From: Paenibacillus sp. sptzw28
GTDB lineage: Bacteria > Bacillota > Bacilli > Paenibacillales > Paenibacillaceae
NCBI RefSeq assembly: GCF_019550795.1
Contig: NZ_CP080545.1
Location: 2,824,001 to 2,888,000 of the forward strand
Direction: 5' to 3'
DNA: 64,000 nucleotides
Both the position numbers and the translations under genes were made by a program. This document shows positions 32,695 through 42,283 of the stretch, one piece after another; within the stretch, counting starts at the first letter, position 1, and each line of letters starts with the position of its first letter. A model generated the notes under the pieces. The model was not told the origin of the DNA, made no database searches, and saw only the letters and a program-made list of their open reading frames with translations.

Positions 32695-34545
32695 TTATGT
32701 TTTGATTTGCGAAGGCAGATTTTTAAGGCGCTGTTCATCAGGTGTGATGAACAGCGTTTTTTGATGATCGTAAATAACGAAGCCCGGTTTGGCGCCGCTA
32801 GGCTTCTTCACATGCTTGACAAGCGTATAGTCGACCGGCACGTGACTGGACGATCGCGCTTGGCTGTAATGGGCGGCCAGCATCGCGGCTTCCTCCAGAG
32901 TTTGATCATTAAATTCGGCAGCTCGGATGACGACGTGCGAGCCGGGAATATCCTTCGTATGCAGCCAGGTCTCGTTTGGACCGGCAGTTTTGTTCGTCAA
33001 GAAATCGTTCTGCGTATTGTTCTTGCCCACATATATGGGTATTCCCTCGGAAGATGTATAACAAAGCAGTGCCGGCCGCGCCGGTTTGCGTTTCTTGCCG
33101 CCGCGTTTGGTCCGGTCTCTTAAATAGCCCTGTTCGACCAATTCCTCGCGAATCTCATCGATATCCGATAATGACGCGCTCTCCAGCTGCTGCAGCAGCG
33201 CCTCCAGGTAAAGCATCTCCTCTCTGGCGTTTTCCATTTGCTCGTTCACGATATTCAAGGAGTTTTTATGCTTTGTATATTTCTTGAAATAACGCTGGGC
33301 GTTTTCCGAAGGAGACAGCTGCGGGTCCAGAGCGATCCGGATGATCCGCTGCTCCTCGTCGTAGTAATTGATTGCATCGATCCACTCGTCGCCGCGCTTC
33401 AATTGGTGCAAATAGGCTGTGAGCAGCTCGCCCCGTATTCGGAATTTATCCGCATCCCTGGCTTCATCCAGCGTTTCCTTAAGCTTCTCGAGCTTCTTGC
33501 TGTTCTTGTTAAGCTCGTTATGGAGAAAACGAATCAGATCCGATACCCGTTGTTTAACCGTATCCCGAATCGCCTTATCGCCATAGAAAGCCTCCAGACA
33601 AAGGCTGACGGTCGCGTAGGTCTCGGTGAGACCCTGGACATGCGAAAGCCGCGTAACAGAGAAGACGGCTTTGCCGGTAGAGTCGCTGGTGACGATCTGC
33701 GGCTGGTACCGGTGTTCGCGAAGCTCGCTCATCATTTCATGAAAGGCAGACCATAAATGTACGTAGCCGCTCTCAGCTTCTCCGGCCGCAGCGCTCCGGT
33801 GAACGATTTCTCTGGCGAGCAGCGGACTGATTCCGCTAAACGCCGCCACAAGCAGCTTATCCGGCGGGAGTTTAGCCGAAGGATTGCCTGATTCTTCGGT
33901 GTTTATCACCATTTTCGGCCCAGGACTTGCTCCGGTGACCTGGGTTGCGGGGTCGGCGCTCTCATCCTCTTTCGCTGTCAGTACGGCATGAACAGCGTCC
34001 ATAAATGCAGCTTGGTCGGGTATTTCCAAGGGATCCCGTTTACCTTGCTCCGGAGGGGCGGTATAAACGGAACCGGGCATGACGATCCTGTAGCTGCTTA
34101 TCGCCGGTGTTACATGGTGGATACCGTCGTGAATCGTTCCCGCAGCGGCATCGAGCAATATAATATTGCTGTGGCGGCCCATCAGCTCAATGATGAGCGT
34201 CTTCAGCGATATGTCGCCCAGCTCGTCGCGCTGTCTTACATCGATATGAATGATCCGTTCACTTCCGATTTGGCGGACAGCCTCTATAAGCCCGCCCTCG
34301 CAGTACTTTCGGAGGAGCATGCAGAACATCGGAGCTTCACGAGGGTTGATGAACGACTGCTCCGTCCATTGGACCCGAGGATAAGTCGGATTGGCGGAGA
34401 TCAGCAGCTTCCCGCCGGACCCGCCGCCGCGAATTTGAAAAACAAGGTCATGTTCGGTGGGCTGATGTATTTTATGAATGCGCGCGCCGACGCACGATTG
34501 AAGCTCATGGACGACGGCACGGGTAACGATTCCATCTAATGCCAT
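32695..34545 (-). CDS. rqcH: RqcH, ribosome quality control factor (NEMF/FbpA family)
   Basis: The 616-residue protein begins MALDGIVTRAVVHEL, the NFACT-N domain (to about 280), followed by a coiled-coil middle (about 310-450) and a C-terminal NFACT-R domain with YVGKNNTQND and GSHVVIR. RqcH binds stalled 50S-peptidyl-tRNA complexes and recruits tRNA-Ala to add alanine tails that mark the nascent chain for degradation; older names call it a fibronectin-binding protein. It corresponds to B. subtilis yloA and diverges from the ATPase (yloB-like) gene, whereas in B. subtilis these neighbours are also adjacent. Confidence 0.93.
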   Translation of the reverse strand: MALDGIVTRAVVHELQSCVGARIHKIHQPTEHDLVFQIRGGGSGGKLLISANPTYPRVQWTEQSFINPREAPMFCMLLRKYCEGGLIEAVRQIGSERIIHIDVRQRDELGDISLKTLIIELMGRHSNIILLDAAAGTIHDGIHHVTPAISSYRIVMPGSVYTAPPEQGKRDPLEIPDQAAFMDAVHAVLTAKEDESADPATQVTGASPGPKMVINTEESGNPSAKLPPDKLLVAAFSGISPLLAREIVHRSAAAGEAESGYVHLWSAFHEMMSELREHRYQPQIVTSDSTGKAVFSVTRLSHVQGLTETYATVSLCLEAFYGDKAIRDTVKQRVSDLIRFLHNELNKNSKKLEKLKETLDEARDADKFRIRGELLTAYLHQLKRGDEWIDAINYYDEEQRIIRIALDPQLSPSENAQRYFKKYTKHKNSLNIVNEQMENAREEMLYLEALLQQLESASLSDIDEIREELVEQGYLRDRTKRGGKKRKPARPALLCYTSSEGIPIYVGKNNTQNDFLTNKTAGPNETWLHTKDIPGSHVVIRAAEFNDQTLEEAAMLAAHYSQARSSSHVPVDYTLVKHVKKPSGAKPGFVIYDHQKTLFITPDEQRLKNLPSQIKT

Positions 34546-34767
34546 GCGGGTTCATTTCTCCTTCAAGTTTATTGTGACACTCCCGATTTTGAATCTGAAT
34601 GAGCGGAAAACTCATCGGAAGCGTACTCTGTCCTGTTTCATCTCCCTATCATGCCATAGTTTGGACAAAAACTTAAGTCTTGAATGGGATATTTCGCAGT
34701 TTGTCCGAATACATTTAGGCAATATAGGCTGTCCGTTTGGCGGCAAGTAACGGGAGGGTGACAGGGC

Positions 34768-37560
34768 ATGGAACAAGGGAAATGGCATCAGATGGGGACA
34801 AACGAACTTGCGCAGTCGTTTGAAGCTTCGCTGGAAACCGGTCTTACGCCGGACGAAGCCGCTGATCGGCTCAGCCGGGTCGGACGCAACGAACTGTCTG
34901 AAGGAAAGAAGATCTCCCCAATCAAATTGTTTTTGGGTCAGTTCAAAGATTTCATGGTGCTGGTGCTCATGGGCGCTACGCTCATTTCGGGTTTGCTCGG
35001 CGAATATTTGGATGCGATCACGATTGTGGCGATTATAGTTCTGAACGCCGTTCTCGGGTTTGTTCAGGAGTTTCGGGCGGAAAAGTCACTGCGCGCGTTG
35101 AAAGCATTGTCGGCGCCGGCAGCCAAAGCGCTGCGCGGGGGGCAGGTCATCGTACTTCCGGCAAGCGAGCTTGTGCCGGGCGATATCGTTCTGGTGGAGA
35201 GCGGCGACCGCATACCGGCGGATCTGCGGTTTATCGAAACGAACAGCTGCTATGCGGAAGAATCGGCGCTTACCGGCGAATCCGTTCCTGTCGGCAAGCA
35301 TTGCAATCCGATTGAGGAGTCCGACCTGCCGCTAGGCGATTTGCGCAATATCGGCTTCATGGGCACGATGGTTACGCGAGGCACCGCCCGGGGGATCGTC
35401 ATTCGCACCGGTATGTCTACGGAAATGGGGAAAATCGCCAATCTCATCCAGCAAACCGAATCGATGGAAACGCCGCTCCAGCATCGTCTGGAACAGCTTG
35501 GGAAAATATTGATCGTGGTAGCTCTGGGCTTGACCGTTCTGGTTGTGCTTGCCGGTATTCTGCACGGGCAGCCTGCTTATGAAATGTTCCTCGCCGGCGT
35601 AAGCCTCGCTGTAGCCGCCATTCCGGAAGGCCTGCCGGCTATTGTGACGATTGCACTGGCTCTCGGCGTCCAGCGGATGATCAAACGCAGGGCCATCGTA
35701 CGCAAGCTGCCGTCGGTCGAAACATTAGGCTGCGCTTCCGTTATCTGTTCGGATAAAACAGGCACGCTGACGCAAAACAAAATGACGGTTACAAGGCTCT
35801 GGATCGGCGGTCGTCAAATGGAAGTGACCGGTGAAGGTTACGAGCCTGCCGGCTCCGTCTATGAACAGGGTAAGCCGGTCGATGTGAAGCATGATCTGTC
35901 GCTTCGCCGATTGCTCCAGGTAGCGGCATTATGCAATAACGCTTCGGTTATGAAAATTGAAGCGGAGAACGAAACCAAACGAAAAAAAACCAAGGATACC
36001 GCAATTCAGGACGAGTATGTGCTGAAGGGTGACCCGACTGAAGGAGCATTGACGGTTCTGGCAGCCAAACTCGGAGTGTCCGCAAAATCTCTTGACGGTT
36101 TATACAAGAGGGTGAAGGAATATCCGTTTGACTCGGAACGGAAAAGGATGTCCGTCCTGGTCTCCCATCAAGGCGGACGACTCATCTGTACGAAAGGCGC
36201 CGCCGATATGCTGATGGAACAGTGCTCTTACGTACTTTGGGACGGCAAAGTCGTACCGTTCACCTCGACGCTTAAACAGAGGGTGACCGAAGCGGCCGAA
36301 GCGATGGCTCAGTCGGCGCTGCGCGTACTTGGCTTCGCGTACCGGGATTTGCGCCCGCATGACGCGTCGGAGGTCGAGGCTGATGTTGAATGCCAGCTTG
36401 TGTTCGTCGGGCTGAGCGGAATGATCGATCCGCCGCGCCGCGAGGTTCGCGAAGCTATTGCCACCTGCCGCCGTGCGGGCATCAAGACGGTTATGATCAC
36501 GGGCGACCATCAATTAACCGCTGAAGCGATTGCAGGCCAGCTCGGCATCATGCCGCGGGGGGGATTATCGGTAAGCGGACAACAGCTTGCGGCAATGAGC
36601 GACGAGCAGCTTGACCGGCTGGCCGATAACATCTACGTCTATGCGCGGGTTTCACCCGAGCACAAGCTGCGCATCGTAAAAGCACTTCAGCGCAAAGGGC
36701 ATGTAGTCGCTATGACCGGCGACGGCGTTAACGACGCGCCGGCGATCAAGGCAGCCGATATCGGGATCGCAATGGGAATAACGGGAACGGACGTATCGAA
36801 GGAAGCGTCCTCGCTCGTACTGAGCGACGACAATTTTTCAACGATTGTCTCGGCGATCGAAGAGGGCAGGGGCATTTATGAGAACATCCGCAAATTCATC
36901 CGTTATTTGCTCGCATCGAATGTCGGCGAAATATTGACGATGTTCCTTGCAATGATGGCAGGCCTTCCGCTGCCGCTTGTACCGATACAAATCTTATGGG
37001 TGAACCTCGTAACCGACGGGCTTCCGGCTATGGCGCTGGGTGTCGATCAAGCTGAAAAAGACTTGATGCAGCACAAGCCGCGCTCTGCCAAAGAAAATAT
37101 TTTCGCCAGAAGGCTGGGCTGGAAAATTATCAGCCGCGGCATTCTGATCGGCGTCTGCACGCTTGCGGCGTTCTGGATCACGCTCAGCAAGGCACCTGAC
37201 AGCGCGGCGAATCTGGTTGAAGCGCAGACGGTCGCTTTTGCCACATTGGTTATGGCTCAGCTCATCCATGTATTCGATTGCCGCAGCTCGAGATCGATAT
37301 TCCACCGCAACATTCTGCAGAACAAATATTTGCTCTTTGCCGTATTATCATCGGTTCTGCTTATGCTCGGCGTATTGTACATCGAAGCACTGCAGCCAAT
37401 TTTCAAAACGGTGCCGCTCGGCTTCCGCGATTGGTGCCTGGTCCTTGTAGCCGCCGGCATTCCAACGTTCGTTATGGGCATAGGCAGCGTCCTCGGGACG
37501 ACCGAAAAGAAGAAAAAATCAAACTGGCCGCTAGGCCGCTCCAAGCCCGTAGCCAGATAA
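34768..37560 (+). CDS. Calcium-transporting P-type ATPase (SERCA-like)
   Basis: The 930-residue pump has the N-terminal cation ATPase domain, ten predicted membrane segments, the phosphorylation motif DKTGTLT (Asp-329), the actuator loop LTGES and the hinge MTGDGVNDAPAIK. The IPEGLPAIV motif in segment M4 is characteristic of Ca2+ pumps. It would expel Ca2+ at the cost of ATP, complementing the antiporter at 19510. B. subtilis YloB, a SERCA-like pump made in sporulation, is the likely counterpart by position and type. The gap 34546-34767 to rqcH must hold both divergent promoters; I see no further gene there. Confidence 0.93.
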   Translation: MEQGKWHQMGTNELAQSFEASLETGLTPDEAADRLSRVGRNELSEGKKISPIKLFLGQFKDFMVLVLMGATLISGLLGEYLDAITIVAIIVLNAVLGFVQEFRAEKSLRALKALSAPAAKALRGGQVIVLPASELVPGDIVLVESGDRIPADLRFIETNSCYAEESALTGESVPVGKHCNPIEESDLPLGDLRNIGFMGTMVTRGTARGIVIRTGMSTEMGKIANLIQQTESMETPLQHRLEQLGKILIVVALGLTVLVVLAGILHGQPAYEMFLAGVSLAVAAIPEGLPAIVTIALALGVQRMIKRRAIVRKLPSVETLGCASVICSDKTGTLTQNKMTVTRLWIGGRQMEVTGEGYEPAGSVYEQGKPVDVKHDLSLRRLLQVAALCNNASVMKIEAENETKRKKTKDTAIQDEYVLKGDPTEGALTVLAAKLGVSAKSLDGLYKRVKEYPFDSERKRMSVLVSHQGGRLICTKGAADMLMEQCSYVLWDGKVVPFTSTLKQRVTEAAEAMAQSALRVLGFAYRDLRPHDASEVEADVECQLVFVGLSGMIDPPRREVREAIATCRRAGIKTVMITGDHQLTAEAIAGQLGIMPRGGLSVSGQQLAAMSDEQLDRLADNIYVYARVSPEHKLRIVKALQRKGHVVAMTGDGVNDAPAIKAADIGIAMGITGTDVSKEASSLVLSDDNFSTIVSAIEEGRGIYENIRKFIRYLLASNVGEILTMFLAMMAGLPLPLVPIQILWVNLVTDGLPAMALGVDQAEKDLMQHKPRSAKENIFARRLGWKIISRGILIGVCTLAAFWITLSKAPDSAANLVEAQTVAFATLVMAQLIHVFDCRSSRSIFHRNILQNKYLLFAVLSSVLLMLGVLYIEALQPIFKTVPLGFRDWCLVLVAAGIPTFVMGIGSVLGTTEKKKKSNWPLGRSKPVAR

Positions 37561-37572
37561 AAAACACTACAT

Positions 37573-37602
37573 CTGACCGCATCCCCCCAAGGGTGCGGTC
37601 AG
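37573..37602 (+). terminator. Hairpin after the P-type ATPase gene
   Basis: ctgaccgcatccc and gggtgcggtcag pair over 12 bp. There is no T run, so termination is uncertain. Confidence 0.45.
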
Positions 37603-37631
37603 TGTGCTGCCAATTCCCACACGGAGACAAG

Positions 37632-37910
37632 GTCACACACGCATACATAAAGTAAGCGGTCCCGTATGGGAAGAGAGCGAGGAATCCGAAGCATCAACAA
37701 ATTTCGAAACTTTGATCGTTAGACAGTCCCGCAGGGACATCAGGTCGCACACGAGCACCACAGTAAAAGCGTGTCCCGAAAGGGACGAAAGCGAGGAATT
37801 CACCGTACTAGCTAGCACGCGCCTCTCAAACTCCCACGTTATACCTTTCGGGTGTCCAGAGGGCGGAGCCCTCGGGGTCCCCCTTCCAGGGGGATTTAGG
37901 GGGTGTACTT
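37632..37910. repeat. Block of imperfect repeats and small hairpins, noncoding
   Basis: Two units about 112 bp apart share ggtc(a/g)cacac, a pagt(a)a-agcg run and then gcgaggaat (37677-37685 and 37791-37799). Each carries a tiny hairpin: tcccgtatggga, gtcccgcagggac and gtcccgaaagggac, the last with a GNRA loop. A further part (37855-37910) has gagggcggagccctc and tcccccttccaggggga. The open frame across it repeats with the DNA and lacks a ribosome binding site, so I treat the block as noncoding. It fills most of the 460-bp gap before dapF. A weak promoter (TTGGAC, 37945; TAAAAG, 37967) may follow it. Confidence 0.55.
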
Positions 37911-38022
37911 TAGTGCAAACAATGCTGCAAATTATGAATAGCCTTTGGACTTTCTTTGCGGTATGCTAAAAGGAAATTAAGAACGTCAATGGTTTTCGTT
38001 CTGGCAAAAGGAGTGCAAGCAA

Positions 38023-38853
38023 ATGAACTTTACGAAGATGCATGGACTGGGCAATGATTTTGTCGTTGTCGCAGGCGAGAAGAGCTTACCTGACAATGTG
38101 GCCGAGCTTGCGGAGCAAGTTTGCAACCGTTTTTTTGGCATTGGGGCCGACGGCCTCGTCTACATTCTGCCTTCGGAGAACGCTGATTTCCGCATGCGTA
38201 TTATTAATTCCGACGGTTCGGAAGCGGAGCAGTGCGGCAATGCGATCCGCTGCGTCGCCAAATATGTCTACGATAACGGCTTAACCGATAAAACGGAAAT
38301 TACGATAGAAACATTGGGCGCCGGTGTACAGCAGGTTCAACTGACGGTTAAGGACGGCAAGGCGGACCTGGTCCGCGTCGATATGGGCCAGCCGATCCTG
38401 AACGGCTTGCAGGTGCCGACAACGGTTGATGCCAACCCGGTTATCAATCACCCGATCGAGGTAGACGGCCGCGAGTTCCGTTTCACTGCCGTATCGATGG
38501 GCAACCCGCATTGTGTAATTTACGTGGACGATGCCGTTAATTTTGACCTTGCGGCATGGGGACCCAAGCTGGAAACCCACCCGATGTTCCCCCGTAAAAT
38601 AAACGTAGAGTTCGTTACGGTGAGATCCAGCGATTTCACGGACATGCGCGTATGGGAGCGCGGGGCAGGGCCTACGCTTGCATGCGGGACTGGAGCTTGT
38701 GCAACAGTCGTGGCATCTGTGCTGAATGGCTATACTGACCGCACGGCCACCGTTTCTCTAAAGGGCGGAGAGCTTCTGATCGAATGGAATGAATCTGACA
38801 ACCATGTTTACATGACCGGCCCTGCAGCTGAAGTATTCCGAGGTACGCTGTAG
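38023..38853 (+). CDS. dapF: Diaminopimelate epimerase
   Basis: The 276-residue enzyme interconverts LL- and meso-diaminopimelate for lysine and peptidoglycan synthesis. The two catalytic cysteines are visible: Cys-71 in EQCGNAIR and Cys-221 in ACGTGACA. The start MNFTKMHGLGNDF is the family signature, and AAAGGAG precedes it. The yitJ-like gene starts 21 nt after its stop, suggesting a joint lysine/methionine transcript. A hairpin-rich noncoding block lies upstream, and no lysine riboswitch is evident. Confidence 0.95.
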   Translation: MNFTKMHGLGNDFVVVAGEKSLPDNVAELAEQVCNRFFGIGADGLVYILPSENADFRMRIINSDGSEAEQCGNAIRCVAKYVYDNGLTDKTEITIETLGAGVQQVQLTVKDGKADLVRVDMGQPILNGLQVPTTVDANPVINHPIEVDGREFRFTAVSMGNPHCVIYVDDAVNFDLAAWGPKLETHPMFPRKINVEFVTVRSSDFTDMRVWERGAGPTLACGTGACATVVASVLNGYTDRTATVSLKGGELLIEWNESDNHVYMTGPAAEVFRGTL

Positions 38854-38874
38854 GCGACAGAAGGAGTTTTGACC

Positions 38875-40749
38875 ATGAAACCGGATTTGCGGGAAGCGCT
38901 GGGAGCGCGCATCTTGACCGGCGACGGCGCGATGGGAACCTATCTCTACCAGATGGGGTTCCCTGTCGGCGTTTCATATGAAGAGTTTAATTTACTCCGG
39001 CCGAACGTTATAGAAGATGTTCACAGGCGTTATTATGAAGCAGGGGCGCGGGTGATCGAGACGAATACATTCTCGGCCAATCATGAGAGCCTGTCCCGCT
39101 ACGGACTGGATGCCGATGTGGCGGCCATAAACCGTGCGGGCGTTCAGATTGCGAGAAACGCTGTCGGCAGCGATGCCTATGTGGTCGGAGCGGTCGGTTC
39201 AATACGTGCCGGAAAACGGAGGAATATCTCAAGCAGCCAGCTGAAGCATTCTTTCCAACAGCAAATCGACGCATTATTAAATGAAGGTGTTGACGGACTG
39301 CTGCTTGAAACCTTCTACGATCTGGAAGAAATGCTCATTGCGCTGAAAGTCACGCGAAAGCAATCCAATATTCCCGTCATATGCCAGTTTGCAGTTGAGA
39401 AAGAGGCAGTAACTCAGGATGGTCATCCGCTTGCCTTCGCATTCGAACGTCTGAGGGAGGAAGGAGCCGATGTGGCAGGCTTCAACTGCCGAAGCGGCCC
39501 AAACGGCATTCTCCGGGCAATCGATTCGATCCAAGGTGACGTGGCGCTGCCTCTATCCGTATTTCCGAATGCAGGTATTCCCGATTACGTCGACGGCAAA
39601 TACATGTTTACGGCGACGCCTGAATACTTCGCGCAATCGGCACGGAAATTCGCCGATAGGGGTGCAAGAATAATTGGAGGGTGCTGCGGTACGACTCCGG
39701 AGCATATAGCCGCTATCGCCGAAGCGCTGAACGGATATGTTCCGCAGCCGGGGGCAGTCGAACCTTACGAGCCGCCGGCTGTGGAGCACACTGCCGTTAC
39801 CGCTAGTTCGCAGCAGGTTACCGGGTTAGGAGAACCAGCTGCTCCGGCAGCTGCTGAACCTACGATTGTGGATCTCGTAAGGGAGCGCCATACCGTGATC
39901 GTAGAGCTGGACCCGCCGCGAGACCTGGATATCCGTAAGTTCATGGCGGGATCGGCCGCCTTGAAAGAAGCGGGAGCCGATGCGGTTACGATGGCGGACA
40001 ATTCGTTAGCCATGACGCGTATGAGCAATCTGGCGCTCGCCTCGCTTGTGCAGCATCAGGTAGGACTGCGGCCGCTCGTGCACATTGCGTGCCGTGACCG
40101 GAACTTGATCGGAACGCAGTCTCATATGATGGGACTAGATGCGCTCAGCATCGATCATGTGCTCGCTGTTACTGGTGATCCGGCACGCTTCGGCGATTTG
40201 CCCGATTCGAGCTCGGTCTACGATTTGACCTCATTCGAGATGATCCGCATGATCAAGCAGTTGAACGACGGCATTTCCTTCTCGGGCAAGCCGCTCAAGC
40301 AAAAGGCGAAATTCATTGTCGGCGCCGCGTTCAACCCGAATGTAAAATATTTGGACAAGGCAATCGCGCGTTTGGAACGCAAAGTCGAATCCGGCGCGGA
40401 TTATATAATGACACAGCCCGTTTACAGCAGCGATCTTATCGTAAAAATTGCCGAAGCTACCAAGCACTTATCCATTCCCGTATTCATTGGCATTATGCCG
40501 CTCGCCAGCGGGCGCAATGCGGAATATTTGCATAACGAGGTACCCGGCATACAACTATCGGATGACGTTCGCAGCCGGATGGCGGGGCTGGAAGGCGAAG
40601 CGGGCCGTTCTGAAGGGGTACGGATCGCGGAAGAGCTGCTGGATACCGCATTGAAGCATTTTAACGGTATATACTTGATTACGCCGTTTTTATCCTATGA
40701 CATGACGGTGCGTCTGACTAAATATGTATGGGAAAAAACGAAGAAATAA
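38875..40749 (+). CDS. yitJ: Bifunctional homocysteine S-methyltransferase/methylenetetrahydrofolate reductase
   Basis: The N-terminal half (1-290) is a homocysteine methyltransferase barrel with the zinc ligands in GFNCRSG and GGCCGT. After a Pro/Ala-rich linker (about 290-320) comes a methylenetetrahydrofolate reductase domain (about 330-620), with VELDPPRDLDI and IMTQPVYS. The protein couples folate reduction to methionine synthesis. Its 624 residues and order match B. subtilis YitJ. The ATG at 38875 is 8 nt after AAGGAG. In Bacillus this gene usually has its own SAM riboswitch; here it follows dapF directly and none is seen. Confidence 0.93.
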   Translation: MKPDLREALGARILTGDGAMGTYLYQMGFPVGVSYEEFNLLRPNVIEDVHRRYYEAGARVIETNTFSANHESLSRYGLDADVAAINRAGVQIARNAVGSDAYVVGAVGSIRAGKRRNISSSQLKHSFQQQIDALLNEGVDGLLLETFYDLEEMLIALKVTRKQSNIPVICQFAVEKEAVTQDGHPLAFAFERLREEGADVAGFNCRSGPNGILRAIDSIQGDVALPLSVFPNAGIPDYVDGKYMFTATPEYFAQSARKFADRGARIIGGCCGTTPEHIAAIAEALNGYVPQPGAVEPYEPPAVEHTAVTASSQQVTGLGEPAAPAAAEPTIVDLVRERHTVIVELDPPRDLDIRKFMAGSAALKEAGADAVTMADNSLAMTRMSNLALASLVQHQVGLRPLVHIACRDRNLIGTQSHMMGLDALSIDHVLAVTGDPARFGDLPDSSSVYDLTSFEMIRMIKQLNDGISFSGKPLKQKAKFIVGAAFNPNVKYLDKAIARLERKVESGADYIMTQPVYSSDLIVKIAEATKHLSIPVFIGIMPLASGRNAEYLHNEVPGIQLSDDVRSRMAGLEGEAGRSEGVRIAEELLDTALKHFNGIYLITPFLSYDMTVRLTKYVWEKTKK

Positions 40750-40788
40750 AGTAATTGCTCGTTTTTACTCCTGATTACGCTTTAACAC

Positions 40789-40817
40789 TTGTTCGTTGTA
40801 TCAAAATGAATTAGAAT
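40789..40817 (+). promoter_or_regulatory. Candidate promoter of the remA operon
   Basis: TTGTTC (40789-40794) and TAGAAT (40812-40817) are 17 bp apart. Transcription from here would give a leader of about 245 nt before remA. The leader contains a bulged hairpin near 40868-40890 and the palindrome ctgtcgacag, but no gene. Confidence 0.45.
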
Positions 40818-41070
40818 AGAGCAATGGATGCACTTGCCATGACGGTTTGAATATGCAATCGGAAGACAAGCTGATGACGAGCTGTCGACAGAGAGCTTGC
40901 AAACCGGAAGGCCAAACGTATGCTCCGGGCTGTTTTCGTCAAGAATAGTGCAATGGCTCTGCCGGGTTCCCTAATTTGGCGGAAAAATTCAACTTCATCA
41001 TTCTTGCGTTCATCTATATATCGTGTTAATGCTGCTGCATACACGTGAGAGACCGGAGGGAGAACCTGAC

Positions 41071-41331
41071 ATGGCCATCAAGTTAATCAATATCGGATTC
41101 GGAAACATCGTTTCTGCCAATCGCATCATTTCCATCGTTAGCCCGGAATCGGCGCCAATCAAACGGATCATTCAAGAAGCGCGCGACCGCCATATGCTGA
41201 TCGATGCGACATACGGCAGACGTACGCGCGCTGTTATTATTACGGACAGCGATCACGTCATCTTGTCGGCTGTACAACCGGAAACGGTTGCACATCGGCT
41301 ATCGACGAAAGATGACGATCACGACGAATAG
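41071..41331 (+). CDS. remA: RemA, regulator of extracellular matrix genes
   Basis: The 86-residue protein begins [14 protein letters not shown] and includes [14 protein letters not shown] and [13 protein letters not shown], the RemA signature. In B. subtilis RemA binds DNA as an oligomer and activates the biofilm matrix operons and osmoprotection genes. The ATG at 41071 has GGAGGGAG upstream; the longer frame from 41023 is not supported. It begins the remA-gmk-rpoZ set, in the order found in B. subtilis (ylzA-gmk-rpoZ). gmk follows after 14 nt. Confidence 0.93.
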   Translation: MAIKLINIGFGNIVSANRIISIVSPESAPIKRIIQEARDRHMLIDATYGRRTRAVIITDSDHVILSAVQPETVAHRLSTKDDDHDE

Positions 41332-41345
41332 TGACGGGGAGTATT

Positions 41346-41963
41346 ATGACCAAAGGATTGTTAATCGTCTTATCGGGCCCTTCGGGCGTAGGCAAAGGAA
41401 CGGTCTGCTCTGTGCTTCGGCACAAACAAAGCGATCTCGTTTACTCCGTTTCGGCAACGACGCGGAAGCCCCGCCAGGGTGAAATCGACGGCATTAATTA
41501 CTTTTTCAAATCAAGAGAACAGTTCCAGGACATGATCGCGCGCGATGCCCTTCTGGAATACGCGGAGTATGTCGGCAATTATTACGGCACGCCTCGGGAT
41601 TTTGTGGAGCGGACGCTCGAATCGGGAAAAGATATCATTTTGGAGATTGAAGTTAAAGGCGCGCTAATGGTGAAGGAAAAGTTTCCGGAAGGCGTCTTTA
41701 TTTTTCTTGTACCACCCTCTCTGGACGAATTAAAGCAGCGGATCACCGGCCGCGGCACGGAAAATGCGGATGTGATCGATCACAGGATGTCTGTAGCGGT
41801 TGAAGAAATGAGTCTGATCCGCTATTACGATTATGCAGTCGTTAATGATCAGGTTGATACTGCAGCTCATCGCATCCAAAGTATTATAGTAGCGGAACAC
41901 TGCCGCAAGGACCGGTTTATTGCCGAGATTCAAACGATGCAGGAAGCTTCCGAGAAAGCTTAA
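41346..41963 (+). CDS. gmk: Guanylate kinase
   Basis: The 205-residue enzyme phosphorylates GMP to GDP. The P-loop GPSGVGKGT lies at residues 9-17, followed by the GMP-binding segments SATTRKPR and the ILEIEVKGA motif. GGGGAG lies just before the ATG at 41346, whereas a GTG at 41331 overlaps the remA stop and would add five unrelated residues. GMP kinase influences GTP and so indirectly (p)ppGpp control. The downstream rpoZ gene starts 16 nt later. Confidence 0.95.
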   Translation: MTKGLLIVLSGPSGVGKGTVCSVLRHKQSDLVYSVSATTRKPRQGEIDGINYFFKSREQFQDMIARDALLEYAEYVGNYYGTPRDFVERTLESGKDIILEIEVKGALMVKEKFPEGVFIFLVPPSLDELKQRITGRGTENADVIDHRMSVAVEEMSLIRYYDYAVVNDQVDTAAHRIQSIIVAEHCRKDRFIAEIQTMQEASEKA

Positions 41964-41979
41964 GCGAGGTGAAAGAAAC

Positions 41980-42189
41980 TTGTTATATCCGTCGATTGAC
42001 GAAATGATGACGAAAGTGGACAGTAAATATTCACTCGTTGTTGCAGCCTCGAGGCGTGCGAGAATGCTGAGAGATGGAAGTAAATCAGACCTGCGGGGTG
42101 CAAGATCGCATAAATATGTAGGCGTTGCGCTCGAAGAGATTTATCACGATGTGCTTATAGTAGAGAGCAATCCGAACAAGCAAGTATAA
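41980..42189 (+). CDS. rpoZ: RNA polymerase omega subunit
   Basis: The 69-residue protein begins MLYPSIDEMMTKVDSKYSLV, nearly identical to the start of Bacillus RpoZ, and contains SHKYVGVALEEI. Omega stabilises the beta-prime subunit. Initiation is at a TTG codon with GAGGTGAAAG upstream, so an ATG-only search would miss or extend it. A strong terminator follows and separates remA-gmk-rpoZ from coaBC. Confidence 0.93.
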   Translation: MLYPSIDEMMTKVDSKYSLVVAASRRARMLRDGSKSDLRGARSHKYVGVALEEIYHDVLIVESNPNKQV

Positions 42190-42207
42190 TGGCGATCAAT
42201 CGCCCCA

Positions 42208-42239
42208 AAATAACAACCCTTGAGGTTGTTATTTTTTTA
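42208..42239 (+). terminator. Terminator after rpoZ
   Basis: aaataacaacc and ggttgttattt pair perfectly and are followed by tttt. Expression of coaBC then needs read-through or its own promoter. Confidence 0.8.
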
Positions 42240-42283
42240 CCGGCAGTTTGGCCCGAACGTTAGAAGAGAGGAACGGTGATTGC

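Noticed and set aside
37604..37969. Open frame of 121 codons in the block before dapF
   Set aside because: It has no ribosome binding site, its peptide repeats follow the DNA repeats and hairpins, and it ends in unrelated sequence, so it is read as noncoding.
37561..38022. SAM or lysine riboswitch upstream of dapF-yitJ
   Set aside because: The conserved core sequences of these riboswitches were looked for and not found; the region holds small hairpins instead.
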